From Candidatus Roseilinea sp. (GTDB lineage Bacteria > Chloroflexota > Anaerolineae > J036 > Brachytrichaceae), in contig BPHV01000004.1 of assembly GCA_026003755.1 (NCBI GenBank), forward strand, positions 186,001-250,000: 64,000 nt of DNA, read 5' to 3'. This document shows, in pieces, positions 28,953 to 37,358 of the stretch; position 1 is the stretch's first letter; each line of letters starts with the position of its first letter. The translations under genes were made by a program, and so were the position numbers. The notes beneath the pieces were generated by a model, which saw only the letters and a program-made list of their open reading frames with translations, did no database searches and was not told the DNA's origin.

Positions 28953-29036
28953 AGAAGCCAGAAGTCAGAAGTCAGAAGTCAGAAGTCAGAAGTCAGAAGT
29001 CAGAAGCCAGAAGTCAGAAGCCAGAAGTCACAACTC
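28953..29036 (+). repeat. Heptanucleotide tandem repeat (AGAAGYC), 11 units plus one degenerate
   Basis: Eleven consecutive heptamers AGAAGTC or AGAAGCC run from 28953 to 29029, with a degenerate ACAACTC after them. The array fills the space between the SDR and aldolase genes. Because seven is not a multiple of three, all frames through it stay open (a RSQKSEV peptide period). It is intergenic and not part of the aldolase. Related GTCRGRA heptamers occur at 29849 and 45560. Confidence 0.93.
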
Positions 29037-29045
29037 ACAGCTTCC

Positions 29046-29840
29046 ATGCAACCTCATCCTTTGAGAACGATCTGGGCGCAGGGCAACTACGTCGTGAACG
29101 GCTGGTGCGCCATCCCCAGCAGTTGGAGCGCCGAACTCATGGCGCGCGCCGGCTGGGACAGCGTTACGCTGGATTTGCAACATGGCCTGCTCGACTACAC
29201 ACACACCCTGCCGATGTTGCAAGCGATCAACCTGGCCGGCGCCGTGCCGATGGCCCGCGCGCCATGGAACGAGCCGGGCATCATCATGAAGCTGCTCGAC
29301 GCCGGCGCACTTGGGATCATCTGCCCTATGGTCAACTCGCGGGACGAGTGTGAACGCTTCGTTGGTGCATGTCGCTACGCGCCGCGCGGCTATCGCAGCT
29401 TCGGCCCCACCCGCGCCCGCGTCGCCTATGGCAGCGACTACGAACGAACGGCCGCCGAAGACGTGCTCACCTTCGCCATGGTCGAAACGGCCGAGGCGCT
29501 GGCCAACGTCGAAGCCATCGTCAGCGTGCCCGGCCTCACCGGCGTGTATGTCGGCCCGGCCGACCTCAGCTTGAGCATGGGCAGCCCAGAGCGCAGCGAT
29601 CCCTCGCGCCCGGATGTCGTCGCAGCGCTGGACGCCATCTTGTCTGCCTGTCAGAAGCATGGCGTGATCGCCGGCATCCATTGCGGCTCAACGGACTACG
29701 CGCTTAAGATGGTCGCTAAAGGCTTCCGGCTGGTCACCATCTCCTCCGACGGCAACTTACTGGCGGCGGCAGCTTCTGCTGCGGTGAAGGCGCTGCGCGG
29801 TGGACGGGCGAGCGAACGGCAATCAGGCGGCATCTATTGA
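29046..29840 (+). CDS. HpcH/HpaI-family class II aldolase (2-keto-3-deoxy sugar acid type)
   Basis: 264-residue TIM-barrel, metal-dependent aldolase/lyase. GWDSVTLDLQHGLLDYTH holds the active-site His (Gln replaces the more usual Glu before it). PMARAPWNEPG carries the substrate Arg, MVETAEALANVE the metal Glu, and VYVGPADLSLSMG the metal Asp. ATG 29046 is preferred: an earlier in-frame ATG at 28920 would translate the heptamer array. In the operon it would cleave a 2-keto-3-deoxy acid made after SDR oxidation, but no dehydratase is present here. Relatives include RhmA, GarL and HpaI. Confidence 0.92.
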   Translation: MQPHPLRTIWAQGNYVVNGWCAIPSSWSAELMARAGWDSVTLDLQHGLLDYTHTLPMLQAINLAGAVPMARAPWNEPGIIMKLLDAGALGIICPMVNSRDECERFVGACRYAPRGYRSFGPTRARVAYGSDYERTAAEDVLTFAMVETAEALANVEAIVSVPGLTGVYVGPADLSLSMGSPERSDPSRPDVVAALDAILSACQKHGVIAGIHCGSTDYALKMVAKGFRLVTISSDGNLLAAAASAAVKALRGGRASERQSGGIY

Positions 29841-29848
29841 GATGGGGC

Positions 29849-29869
29849 GTCGGGAGTCAGGAGTCGGCG
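29849..29869 (+). repeat. Short GTCRGRA-type heptamer array, three units
   Basis: GTCGGGA, GTCAGGA and GTCGGCG follow in tandem just after the aldolase stop codon. They are sequence variants of the AGAAGTC array 800 bp upstream (phase GTCAGAA). Confidence 0.6.
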
Positions 29870-29923
29870 CAGATGAAGACGTAAAGCGCAACACGTCAAA
29901 CGCAGAGCACGATACGCCACACC

Positions 29924-30889
29924 ATGTTCAAAATTTGGCTCGATGACACGCTGCTGCCTTCGTGTGCGCATCTACTAGAGGGGATCGCAGAGCCGATCGG
30001 CCCCTCCCCCACCCTGGCAGGTATCGAAGAAGCCGAGGCGTTCATCTGCCCCGGCAACGTGCGTTACGACGGCGCGCGCATGGATCGCGCGCCTAAGCTC
30101 AAGGTGATCGCCCGGCTGGGCGTGGGCTACGACAACATTGACCTAGCCGCAGCGACCGCCCGACGCATCCCGGTCGTCTATGCGCCGGATGCGCCGACCC
30201 TCAGCACCGCCGAGCATGCCTGGGCGCTGATCATGACCGTAGCCAAGAAGGTCGCGCAGGCCGACCGCGCTGTGCGCATCACCGGCTGGGAATCGTTTTG
30301 GGGGCGCGAAGAAAGCAAGGGGTTGGAGCTGCATGGGCGCACGCTCGGCTTGATCGGACTGGGCCGCATCGGCAGCCGGGTTGCGCGCTACGGCCTCGCC
30401 TTCGACATGCGCGTGCTGGCGTTCGACCCCTACATCCCACCCGCCCGCGCCCAGGAGATGGGCATCGCGCTCGCGCCTGCATTGGAAGATGTGCTGCGCG
30501 AAGCCGACATCGTCTCGCTGCATACGCCGGCCACGCCGGAGACGCATCACTTCATGAACGGCAAACGCTTCGCCCAGATGAAGCGCGGCGCGCTGTTCAT
30601 CAACGTCGCGCGCGGCGCATTGGTGGACGAGCAGGCGCTCGCCGAAGCGCTGCGCAGTGGCCAGATCGGCGGGGCAGGCTTGGATGTCTTCGATGGCGAG
30701 CCGATCAGCCCATCGCATCCCCTGCTGGCTTTCGACAACGTGGTGGTCACGCCGCACGTGGCCAGCCGCACGGTCGCCGGCCATCATCGCATCTGGGAGA
30801 CGACGCTCACGCAAGCGCTCCAGGTGCTGCGTGGAGAACGCCCGCCGCACCTGCTCAATCCGGAGATTTGGGAGACGCGGCGTCGTTGA
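29924..30889 (+). CDS. D-isomer-specific 2-hydroxyacid dehydrogenase
   Basis: 321 residues, NAD(P)-dependent reductase/dehydrogenase of the phosphoglycerate/hydroxypyruvate type. The Rossmann motif is GLIGLGRIGSRVA. The catalytic Arg sits in INVARGALVDEQAL, the Glu in GLDVFDGEPIS, and the His in VVVTPHVASRT. The gene is the likely last member of the sugar-acid operon and may reduce a 2-oxoacid product of the aldolase, though 3-phosphoglycerate or glyoxylate are equally compatible. It is convergent with the globin gene. Confidence 0.92.
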   Translation: MFKIWLDDTLLPSCAHLLEGIAEPIGPSPTLAGIEEAEAFICPGNVRYDGARMDRAPKLKVIARLGVGYDNIDLAAATARRIPVVYAPDAPTLSTAEHAWALIMTVAKKVAQADRAVRITGWESFWGREESKGLELHGRTLGLIGLGRIGSRVARYGLAFDMRVLAFDPYIPPARAQEMGIALAPALEDVLREADIVSLHTPATPETHHFMNGKRFAQMKRGALFINVARGALVDEQALAEALRSGQIGGAGLDVFDGEPISPSHPLLAFDNVVVTPHVASRTVAGHHRIWETTLTQALQVLRGERPPHLLNPEIWETRRR

Positions 30890-30894
30890 GGCGA

Positions 30895-31317
30895 TCACGT
30901 CGCTGCTTCGGCCGACAGCGTCGCCTTCTTCATTGCGCCGGCGAGCACATCGTAGGCCTCAATCCATGCCGCTTTCACCTCGGGGGTAAAGGCATCGCCG
31001 AGCACCTGCTCCAACGCCCAGATCAGCGCAGCGCCAAAGGTGTGATAGTCCGACACCTTCACCCCATAGCGGGAGTGCCGCTCACCTAACGCCCGAATGC
31101 TGGGCGCGATAGCCTCCGGGCGATCCAACCCGCGCACGGCCAGGCCGATCACCGTCATCAACATGAGCGCTTGCTTCTTCATATCGCCCTTGAAAAGCGG
31201 CCGCACGCTCGGATCCATTTCAAACAACCGGTTGTAGAACAGGTCACCGACCTCTTGTGCGATTGGCTCAACCTTCGCAAACGTCTGCTGCACGAGCGCA
31301 ATGTGCTGAGCTTCCAT
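30895..31317 (-). CDS. Single-domain globin
   Basis: 140-residue three-on-three bacterial globin, similar in layout to flavohaemoglobin/neuroglobin-like domains. The distal E7 position appears to be Gln49, and the proximal His is His81 in LGERHSRYGV. The sequence continues with YHTFGAALIWALEQVLGDAF and AWIEAYDVLAGAM, as in family members. There is no reductase domain. It may bind O2 or NO, in keeping with an organism with a ba3-type oxidase. It is monocistronic and convergent with the hydroxyacid dehydrogenase. Confidence 0.92.
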   Translation of the reverse strand: MEAQHIALVQQTFAKVEPIAQEVGDLFYNRLFEMDPSVRPLFKGDMKKQALMLMTVIGLAVRGLDRPEAIAPSIRALGERHSRYGVKVSDYHTFGAALIWALEQVLGDAFTPEVKAAWIEAYDVLAGAMKKATLSAEAAT

Positions 31318-31438
31318 GGCAATCTCCTCACCCAGATCGGGTTACGCAGGGGATGATAGGGGCTGTCTCGTCACGCCACACCCAGCGTAGGAAGGGAATG
31401 CGCCCTGGCCGGGCGGCCAGCTCTGCTGCACGCACAGC

Positions 31439-32113
31439 TCAGCTTAGCGCAGCCAGCCACTTGGCCATCCAGTCATCCACATCCTCCAAGCAACGCTCGT
31501 CAATTTGATGACCGATGGGATACTCGCGATACGTCACCGATGCGCCACGGGCAATTAGCCCATCGCGCATCGCCCGTCCCATCTGCACCGGCACGACCGC
31601 ATCCAACAGCCCATGGGTGATGAGCACGGGTTTGCCGTTCAACGCCTCGCCCGAAGCGACCTCCTCGGGCGGCGCCAGTCCGCTCAACAATGCCGCGCCG
31701 GCGATAAGGGCGGGACGATGCAGCAGCACCGCTGCGCTCATCGTCGCGCCCTGGCTAAAGCCCAACAACAGCGTGCGCTGCGGCGTCGCGCCGTAGGCTG
31801 TGATCACCTGCTCGATAAAGGCCACCATCGGCTGAACCGCAGCAACGACATCGCGCGGCTCAAACGCAATGCCGGTCTCGTCCCAGGCGAGCGGGAACCA
31901 TGCGTAGCTGGCCGCGCCAAGCGCTAATGGCGCCCGCGCGCTCACGACGTTAAAGCGCGGATCCAGATAGGGCGTCAAGGACATCAGGTCATCTTCGTTG
32001 CTACCGTAGCCGTGCAACAAGATCAGCAGCGGCGCCGGATCATCAGGCCGGGAGCGAGGGGCCGGTCGGAAGCGATGAGATAGAAGAAATGCGTGAGCGT
32101 CCATGGTGTGCAT
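31439..32113 (-). CDS. Phospholipase/carboxylesterase family alpha/beta hydrolase
   Basis: 224 residues. LLILLHGYGSNEDDLMSL is the oxyanion region, LLLGFSQGATMSAAVL the nucleophile elbow with Ser, LLDAVVPVQMGRAM contains the catalytic Asp, and YPIGHQIDE the His. This is the acyl-protein thioesterase/carboxylesterase-like subgroup with a short lid. Start is at 32113; a second Met three codons later is an alternative. It is divergent from trpB. Substrate undetermined. Confidence 0.9.
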   Translation of the reverse strand: MHTMDAHAFLLSHRFRPAPRSRPDDPAPLLILLHGYGSNEDDLMSLTPYLDPRFNVVSARAPLALGAASYAWFPLAWDETGIAFEPRDVVAAVQPMVAFIEQVITAYGATPQRTLLLGFSQGATMSAAVLLHRPALIAGAALLSGLAPPEEVASGEALNGKPVLITHGLLDAVVPVQMGRAMRDGLIARGASVTYREYPIGHQIDERCLEDVDDWMAKWLAALS

Positions 32114-32299
32114 TTAGGATGAGAGGTGCGTTGTCCGGGATAATTCGCGCAGCGCCGATATGTGTCGGTCCGCGCCCCCATTTGCGCCGCGCGCAGCACA
32201 GGCCACCTCGGCGCAGCCGGATAGGCGCGGATGACGGGCAACTGGCCCCATCGCCTGCCGCGTTTACCGAACCGCGCAATCGGTGTACATTCGGGAGCA

Positions 32300-33586
32300 A
32301 TGAGCACATATCTCACACCTGCAGCCGATTATCCTCCTGTGCCCAACACTCAAGGCAAGTTCGGCCCTTACGGCGGGCGCTTCGTGCCCGAGACGCTGAT
32401 GCCGGTGTTGGACGAGGTGGCCGAGGCGTATGAGGAACTGCGCGATGATCCCGGATTTCGCGCCGAATACGCGCATCTGCTCAAGACCTACGTCGGCCGT
32501 CCCTCGCCTTTGACACACGCCGAGCGGCTGAGCGCCCACCTCGGCGGCGCACACATTTACCTCAAGCGCGAGGACCTGCTGCACACCGGCGCGCACAAGA
32601 TCAACAACGCGCTGGGCCAGGCCCTGCTGGCCAAGCGCATGGGCAAGCGGCGCATCATTGCCGAGACCGGCGCCGGCCAACACGGCGTCGCCACCGCAAC
32701 GGCGTGTGCCTTGCTGGGGCTGGAGTGCGTCATCTACATGGGCGTGGTGGACATGGCCCGGCAAGCTCCCAATGTCTTCCGCATGCGCCTCCTGGGCGCA
32801 GAAGTGCGAGGGGTGGAGAGCGGTACGCGGACGCTCAAAGACGCCGTGAACGAAGCGATCCGTGACTGGGTCGCCCATCCGCACGACACCTACTACATCA
32901 TCGGCAGCGCGCTCGGGCCGCACCCGTATCCGCTGATGTGCCGCGACTTCCAAAGCGTGATCGGCAAGGAAGCGCGCGCACAGATCCTAGAACAAGCCGG
33001 CCGACTGCCCGATCAGGTCATCGCTTGCGTCGGCGGCGGCAGCAACGCCATCGGCATCTTCTACGGCTTCCTGAACGACACATCGGTGAAATTGATCGGC
33101 GTCGAAGCCGGGGGCTACGGCGTCGAGACCGGCAAGCACGCGGCGCGCTTCGCTCAAACCCTAAGCGGGCCAGAACCGTTTTCGCGATCCGCGGACTGCT
33201 ATCCCGAGTTCCCGCGCGGGAAGGTCGGCGTCTTTCAAGGCATGAAGACGGTGGTGTTGCAAAACGCCGACGGACAAATCGCCGAAACGCATTCCATCTC
33301 GGCGGGGCTAGACTACGCCGGCGTTGGGCCGGAGCATGTTTATCTGCGCGACATCGGCCGCGCGGAATACACCTCGGCGACCGACGACGAGGCGCTACAC
33401 GCTTTCCACACGCTGTGCCGGTTGGAGGGCATCATCCCGGCTTTAGAATCGTCGCACGCAGTGGCCGAGGCGATCAAGCGCGCCCCGCAGCTCCCCCGCG
33501 ATCACATCTTGCTGGTCAACCTGAGCGGACGCGGCGACAAGGACTTGAACACCGTCATGCAGGCGGCTGGACAGTCGCTCGCGTGA
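32300..33586 (+). CDS. trpB: Tryptophan synthase beta chain
   Basis: PLP enzyme that condenses indole with serine; 428 residues from ATG 32300. [20 protein letters not shown] opens the protein, [13 protein letters not shown] contains the PLP Lys, [14 protein letters not shown] follows, and [15 protein letters not shown] is the phosphate loop. [18 protein letters not shown] is followed by about 17 extra residues (around [19 protein letters not shown]) before the usual [10 protein letters not shown] region, making it longer than a standard TrpB1 near 400. No trpA or other trp gene is adjacent, so whether it is the main synthase or a stand-alone one needs the rest of the genome. Confidence 0.94.
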   Translation: MSTYLTPAADYPPVPNTQGKFGPYGGRFVPETLMPVLDEVAEAYEELRDDPGFRAEYAHLLKTYVGRPSPLTHAERLSAHLGGAHIYLKREDLLHTGAHKINNALGQALLAKRMGKRRIIAETGAGQHGVATATACALLGLECVIYMGVVDMARQAPNVFRMRLLGAEVRGVESGTRTLKDAVNEAIRDWVAHPHDTYYIIGSALGPHPYPLMCRDFQSVIGKEARAQILEQAGRLPDQVIACVGGGSNAIGIFYGFLNDTSVKLIGVEAGGYGVETGKHAARFAQTLSGPEPFSRSADCYPEFPRGKVGVFQGMKTVVLQNADGQIAETHSISAGLDYAGVGPEHVYLRDIGRAEYTSATDDEALHAFHTLCRLEGIIPALESSHAVAEAIKRAPQLPRDHILLVNLSGRGDKDLNTVMQAAGQSLA

Positions 33587-33592
33587 GCTCGT

Positions 33593-34798
33593 TCATCCCT
33601 TGCCGCAGAAGTGCAGCTCACCCCAGTCTTGGATGCGGCCATCGTGCAGCGTGGCGAACAAGCCGATCTTGTAGCCGCCGGGGGGCCAATCGCGACGATT
33701 CAGCCGAAAGTTATCCTCTTTGAACGGCACTGGCTGGCGCAAGCCGCGCGATCCCATCCCGCATTCATCGCCGCTGGGATCAATGCGCAGCTCCAGCGAC
33801 TGGATGCCGTAGATGTGCCAGCGAATCACCAGCTCATCAGGGTCTGGGCTGGCATTGGGCACGAACTCAAACGGCACCGGCGTGCAAAAGGTGTAATCTG
33901 GCACATTGTTGAGCGTCGCCGCCCAATAGGGGTTCGAGGGGTTGCAGTCAGGTTCGGCAGGGGGCGCCGGCGTTGCCGGCGGCGGCTCGACCGGCGCGGT
34001 CGGCGCAACAGCCGCAATGGGCAGCAACGCCGGCGTCGGCGGGGCTAGCGTGGGCGCAGGCGGCGCTTGAGCGACGCGCACGTCCCTCGCAGCTTCGTTC
34101 GCCTGCACGTATTGCCCCGATACCCAGACCGTCCTGCCCTCTACGCTGATTTGCCACCACTGCCCGTCGCTGCTCTTGCCCGTCACGTGGGCCGTTTGAC
34201 CGCGGCTCAGCCGACCGACCCAGTCGTAGCTCGTTCCAGGGCCGGCGCGCAGGTTGACGAAGTCGTTCAACACAGTCACCCCGGGCGTCGCCGTGGGCGA
34301 CGGCGTAGCCGTCGCAGTCATCACCGGTGCCGGCGCAGGCGACGGCTCCACTGTAGGCGACCGGGTCGGCTCCGGCGTTGCGGCCGCGGTGGGCGCCACG
34401 GTCGGCTCGGGCGCCTCGACACGCACAGCGACCACGTCCGAAAGCGCAACGAGCTTGTCCCCTGCGTCGCGCGCTTCCAGGTACAGCACGTGATTGCCGA
34501 GCGTTTGCGGCGTCCATAACAGCGACGCATCCGTGCGGCCAGGCTGCATCGGCAGCGCGCCCACGCGCCGGCCGTTGACCCAGACGTAAACCTGAGCGAA
34601 TTCTGTGCCGCTGTATTCGATGCGCACCGGCACCTCTGTGTTGATCGTCAGGCGCGCGCCTTGTGCCGGCTCGACGATGCGCAGCGCCGGCAGCGGCGCC
34701 GATGGCGCCGGCGCGCCACACGCCACCAGCCCGATAGCAGCGATGAACGCGATCACGCAGTTTGGTTTATGGCTTCTCCAGGCGAGGACTGCTCTCAT
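33593..34798 (-). CDS. SH3-domain lipoprotein with Thr-Pro-rich linkers
   Basis: 401 residues from ATG 34798. A lipoprotein signal ends at GLVAC. An Ig-like beta domain follows (LRIVEPAQGARLTINTEVPV, about residues 37-130). Then comes a Pro/Thr/Ala-rich linker, a bacterial SH3 domain (FVNLRAGPGTSYDWVGRLSR to TVWVSGQYV), a second Pro-rich linker and a C-terminal domain with Cys residues (CNPSNPYWAATLNN to ELHFCGKG). SH3b domains often bind cell-wall or surface polymers; here the role is inferred to be extracytoplasmic binding. It is convergent with trpB and divergent from trmI. Confidence 0.82.
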   Translation of the reverse strand: MRAVLAWRSHKPNCVIAFIAAIGLVACGAPAPSAPLPALRIVEPAQGARLTINTEVPVRIEYSGTEFAQVYVWVNGRRVGALPMQPGRTDASLLWTPQTLGNHVLYLEARDAGDKLVALSDVVAVRVEAPEPTVAPTAAATPEPTRSPTVEPSPAPAPVMTATATPSPTATPGVTVLNDFVNLRAGPGTSYDWVGRLSRGQTAHVTGKSSDGQWWQISVEGRTVWVSGQYVQANEAARDVRVAQAPPAPTLAPPTPALLPIAAVAPTAPVEPPPATPAPPAEPDCNPSNPYWAATLNNVPDYTFCTPVPFEFVPNASPDPDELVIRWHIYGIQSLELRIDPSGDECGMGSRGLRQPVPFKEDNFRLNRRDWPPGGYKIGLFATLHDGRIQDWGELHFCGKG

Positions 34799-34844
34799 GA
34801 CGACACACGATTGTAGCGTGCAATAGAATAGCAGCCTGATCGCT

Positions 34845-35684
34845 GTGGACACCATTCAAGACCAAGACCTCGCGCTGCTCGTGGACATGCGCAACAAGGC
34901 GCACCTGGTGCGTGTGCGCGCCGGACACAAGTTCGAGACGCACCACGGCTTCATCGCCTACGACGCCATGATTGGCCAGCCTTGGGGCAGCGTCCTTCAT
35001 TCGTCGCTGGGCCACCCCTATGTCATCGTCCCGCCCAGCACGGCTGACCTCATCAAGCACATCAAGCGCAGCTCGCAAGTGATCTTTCCGAAGGACAGCG
35101 CCTACATCCTGATGCGGATGAACGCCAAGCCGGGCGCACGCGTCCTGGAGAGCGGCTGCGGCAGCGGCGGGCTGACTCTGGCGTTGGCCACTGCGGTCAT
35201 GCCCACCGGCCATGTGTATTCGCAGGAGATTCGTCAGGACTTCATCGAGCTGGCGCGACACAACATGGAGCGCGTCGGACTGGATCCATACGTCACGTTC
35301 ATCCATGCCGACAGCACACAAGGCTTCAAAGTGGAGGGCAAAGTGGACGCCGTCTTCTTGGACATGCCGGAGCCGGAGACCTGTGTGCCGCAGGCGCGCG
35401 AGGTGTTGAAGGACGGCGGTTTCTTCGGGGCACTGGTGCCGACCACCAATCAGGTGGTGAACCTACTGCGTGCGTTAGAAGACGCGGCTTTCGGGCTGAT
35501 TGACGTCGAGGAGATTCTGACCCGGCGCTACAAGCCGGTGGCCGACCGGCTGCGTCCCCAGGATCGCATGGTCGCCCACACCGGTTTCCTCATCTTTGCG
35601 CGCGCCATCGTCCAGCCCTATAAGTTACCGACGACCCAACCTGAACCAGAGGGCGAAGAAGCGGTCTCCCCCGGCGAAGCCTAG
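34845..35684 (+). CDS. trmI: tRNA (adenine-58-N1)-methyltransferase
   Basis: 279-residue SAM-dependent enzyme that methylates A58 in the T loop of tRNA, important for tRNA stability at high temperature. An N-terminal beta domain (RVRAGHKFETHHGFIAYDAM) is followed by IVPPSTADLIKHIKR, motif I RVLESGCGSGGLTLALA, YSQEIRQDFIELARHN, and motif IV AVFLDMPEPE. GTG 34845 is the start, giving VDTIQDQD. A 10-nt gap separates it from yqeC. Presence of TrmI is common in thermophiles but not diagnostic. Confidence 0.94.
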   Translation: MDTIQDQDLALLVDMRNKAHLVRVRAGHKFETHHGFIAYDAMIGQPWGSVLHSSLGHPYVIVPPSTADLIKHIKRSSQVIFPKDSAYILMRMNAKPGARVLESGCGSGGLTLALATAVMPTGHVYSQEIRQDFIELARHNMERVGLDPYVTFIHADSTQGFKVEGKVDAVFLDMPEPETCVPQAREVLKDGGFFGALVPTTNQVVNLLRALEDAAFGLIDVEEILTRRYKPVADRLRPQDRMVAHTGFLIFARAIVQPYKLPTTQPEPEGEEAVSPGEA

Positions 35685-35694
35685 TCAAGGCGCA

Positions 35695-36498
35695 ATGGAT
35701 TTGTTGACCGCGTTGGCGATCCGCCCCGGCGACTGCGTCGCGGTCGTCGGCGCAGGCGGCAAGACCGCGCTATGCTGGCGCCTGTCGCAGGCGCTCGTGA
35801 CACACAGCGCGCGCGTCATCTTCACAACCACGACGAAGATTTGGCAACCGGCATCAGGCGCGTTCGATCTGCTCCACATCGGGCCGATTGCAGACTTCGC
35901 GCCGGCGCTCGACGCTTCAGCCACATGGCGTGCAGCCTGCCTGGCTTCAGAGATCGAGGGCGCGCCCGACCCAACGCCCGCCAGCGAAGCCGGCATGCCT
36001 ACGATACAAACCAAGCTCATCGGCTTCGCGCCGGACGCAATCTGTGAGCTGAAAGCCGCCGCGACACGAGAACGACCGGTTTCGATCCTGGTGGAAGCCG
36101 ACGGCGCGCGCAATCTGCGCATTAAAGCGCCGGGCGATGGCGAACCCGTGATCCCGCCTTGCGCCGACGTTGTATGCGTCCTGGCCAACCTCGACGCCAT
36201 CGGTCAGCCTCTTGACGCGCGTGTAGCGCATCGCGTGGAGCACATCGCCCAACTCACGCAGACGCCGGCAGGCAGCATCATCACGCCGGCGCTGATCATC
36301 GCACTCCTCGCGCATCCCCTCGGTGGGCTGAAAGGCATCCCACCTGGCGCTGCCAGGGTCGCCGTGCTCACCCAGCGCGACGGATGCGCGCCGCATCCGG
36401 CCGCGTCGCAAATCATGGCGGCCCTGCGCGCGCGCGGCTTCGACCGCGCGGCGACGATTGCCCCTCGCGCGCCACAGCCGGTGCTTCTGCCCAACTGA
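35695..36498 (+). CDS. yqeC: YqeC-like selenium-dependent hydroxylase accessory protein
   Basis: 267-residue putative NTP-binding accessory protein for maturation of selenium-containing molybdenum hydroxylases. The P-loop-like AVVGAGGKTALCWRLSQAL (about residues 16-34) and VIFTTTTKIWQPASG are the family signatures; LVEADGARNLRIKAPGDGEP is the conserved middle segment. No molybdenum hydroxylase, selD or molybdopterin gene is in the window, so its client must be elsewhere if the role holds. It is 10 nt after trmI and probably cotranscribed. Confidence 0.85.
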   Translation: MDLLTALAIRPGDCVAVVGAGGKTALCWRLSQALVTHSARVIFTTTTKIWQPASGAFDLLHIGPIADFAPALDASATWRAACLASEIEGAPDPTPASEAGMPTIQTKLIGFAPDAICELKAAATRERPVSILVEADGARNLRIKAPGDGEPVIPPCADVVCVLANLDAIGQPLDARVAHRVEHIAQLTQTPAGSIITPALIIALLAHPLGGLKGIPPGAARVAVLTQRDGCAPHPAASQIMAALRARGFDRAATIAPRAPQPVLLPN

Positions 36499-36572
36499 AC
36501 GACGGGCGAAGGGGGCCATGCGCCATTACGGCAGGACTAGCCGACTGACCAGCCTACAAGCCCGTCCAATAG

Positions 36573-36592
36573 CCGAGTACAATCTAACTCGG
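36573..36592. repeat. Short inverted repeat upstream of the oxidase operon
   Basis: CCGAGT and ACTCGG are perfect 6-bp arms around 8 nt containing TACAAT, followed by TTTCCTTT. It could be the terminator of yqeC, or a -10-containing regulatory hairpin for the oxidase operon. Confidence 0.4.
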
Positions 36593-36654
36593 TTTCCTTT
36601 ACGCTACAGCAGCGGCTATGCCGGGTGTAACGCTTTCAAAGGGCTGTTAACGTT

Positions 36655-36825
36655 ATGGAAGAAAAGTCGGTGAATCTCCCCCAACCTCCCGAGCCGGACG
36701 GCGAGCACTCCGGCTTCCAACCGCGAGGCATCGTCCTCTTCGTCTTTCTTATGCTGCTGGGATACAGCTTGTATTGGGCGTATCTGTGGTTCCTCACCGT
36801 AATCGAGCGTGGGGCAGGCAGTTGA
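36655..36825 (+). CDS. Cytochrome c oxidase subunit IIa (ba3 type), 56 residues
   Basis: A tiny single-helix subunit directly upstream of subunit II. It starts MEEKSVNLPQPPEPDG, has one membrane helix (about residues 26-47, IVLFVFLMLLGYSLYWAYLW) and a short positively charged end. The Thermus ba3 oxidase has an analogous IIa subunit in the same operon position. Stop TGA 36823-36825 lies 25 nt before the subunit II ATG. It supplies the helix missing from the single-helix subunit II of this oxidase class. Confidence 0.8.
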   Translation: MEEKSVNLPQPPEPDGEHSGFQPRGIVLFVFLMLLGYSLYWAYLWFLTVIERGAGS

Positions 36826-36850
36826 TCTGACCACTCAGGAGCATCCATTT

Positions 36851-37336
36851 ATGGAGATCAACAAACTTGAGCGGTATTGGCTGATCGCTGTGGGGATCAC
36901 GCTGGGTGCGTTTGTGGCTGCGACGATCGTGGCCGTCACCGTGTTTGGCATTCGCCTGCCGGCGCCGGTGGAGCGGATAGACCCGCAGCGGCTAGACCAG
37001 ACCATTTTCGCTAAGCCGGGTGTGCGCAAGATCGCCGACAACCGCTACGAGGCTGTCATCGTCGCAAAGTCATGGGCGTTCGATGCCGGACCGGAAGCCG
37101 GCACCCCCGCCGTGCTGCGCTTCCCGCGCGGTTCCCAGGTCACCTTCTACGTCACCAGCAAGGACGTGATGCACGGTTTTCAAATCGAGAAGCACACCTT
37201 GAACCTGGAGCTGGTCCCCGGCCAGGTAGCGCGCGCCAGCACCACCTTCAACCGCCCGGGCACATATCACATCATCTGCAACCACTACTGCGGCGCCGGT
37301 CATCAGGTGATGTACGGCGTCATCATTGTTGAGTAA
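36851..37336 (+). CDS. Cytochrome c oxidase subunit II (ba3 type, CuA)
   Basis: 161 residues with one N-terminal membrane helix (about residues 10-33) and a CuA cupredoxin domain. The copper ligands His108, Cys143, Cys147, His151 and Met154 are all present in VMHGF and CNHYCGAGHQVM. Residue 145 is His, where aa3 oxidases have Glu and Thermus ba3 has Gln; that position ligates through its backbone, so function should be retained. Located between IIa and subunit I, it delivers electrons from cytochrome c. Confidence 0.94.
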   Translation: MEINKLERYWLIAVGITLGAFVAATIVAVTVFGIRLPAPVERIDPQRLDQTIFAKPGVRKIADNRYEAVIVAKSWAFDAGPEAGTPAVLRFPRGSQVTFYVTSKDVMHGFQIEKHTLNLELVPGQVARASTTFNRPGTYHIICNHYCGAGHQVMYGVIIVE

Positions 37337-37358
37337 GTCATTGATGAGGAAGACTGTC

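Noticed and set aside
28953..29036. CRISPR-like array
   Set aside because: Units are contiguous 7-mers with no spacers and there are no cas genes.
28920..29045. An extended N-terminus for the aldolase beginning at 28920
   Set aside because: It would translate the heptanucleotide array; all frames through a 7-bp repeat stay open, and the conserved protein begins at 29046.
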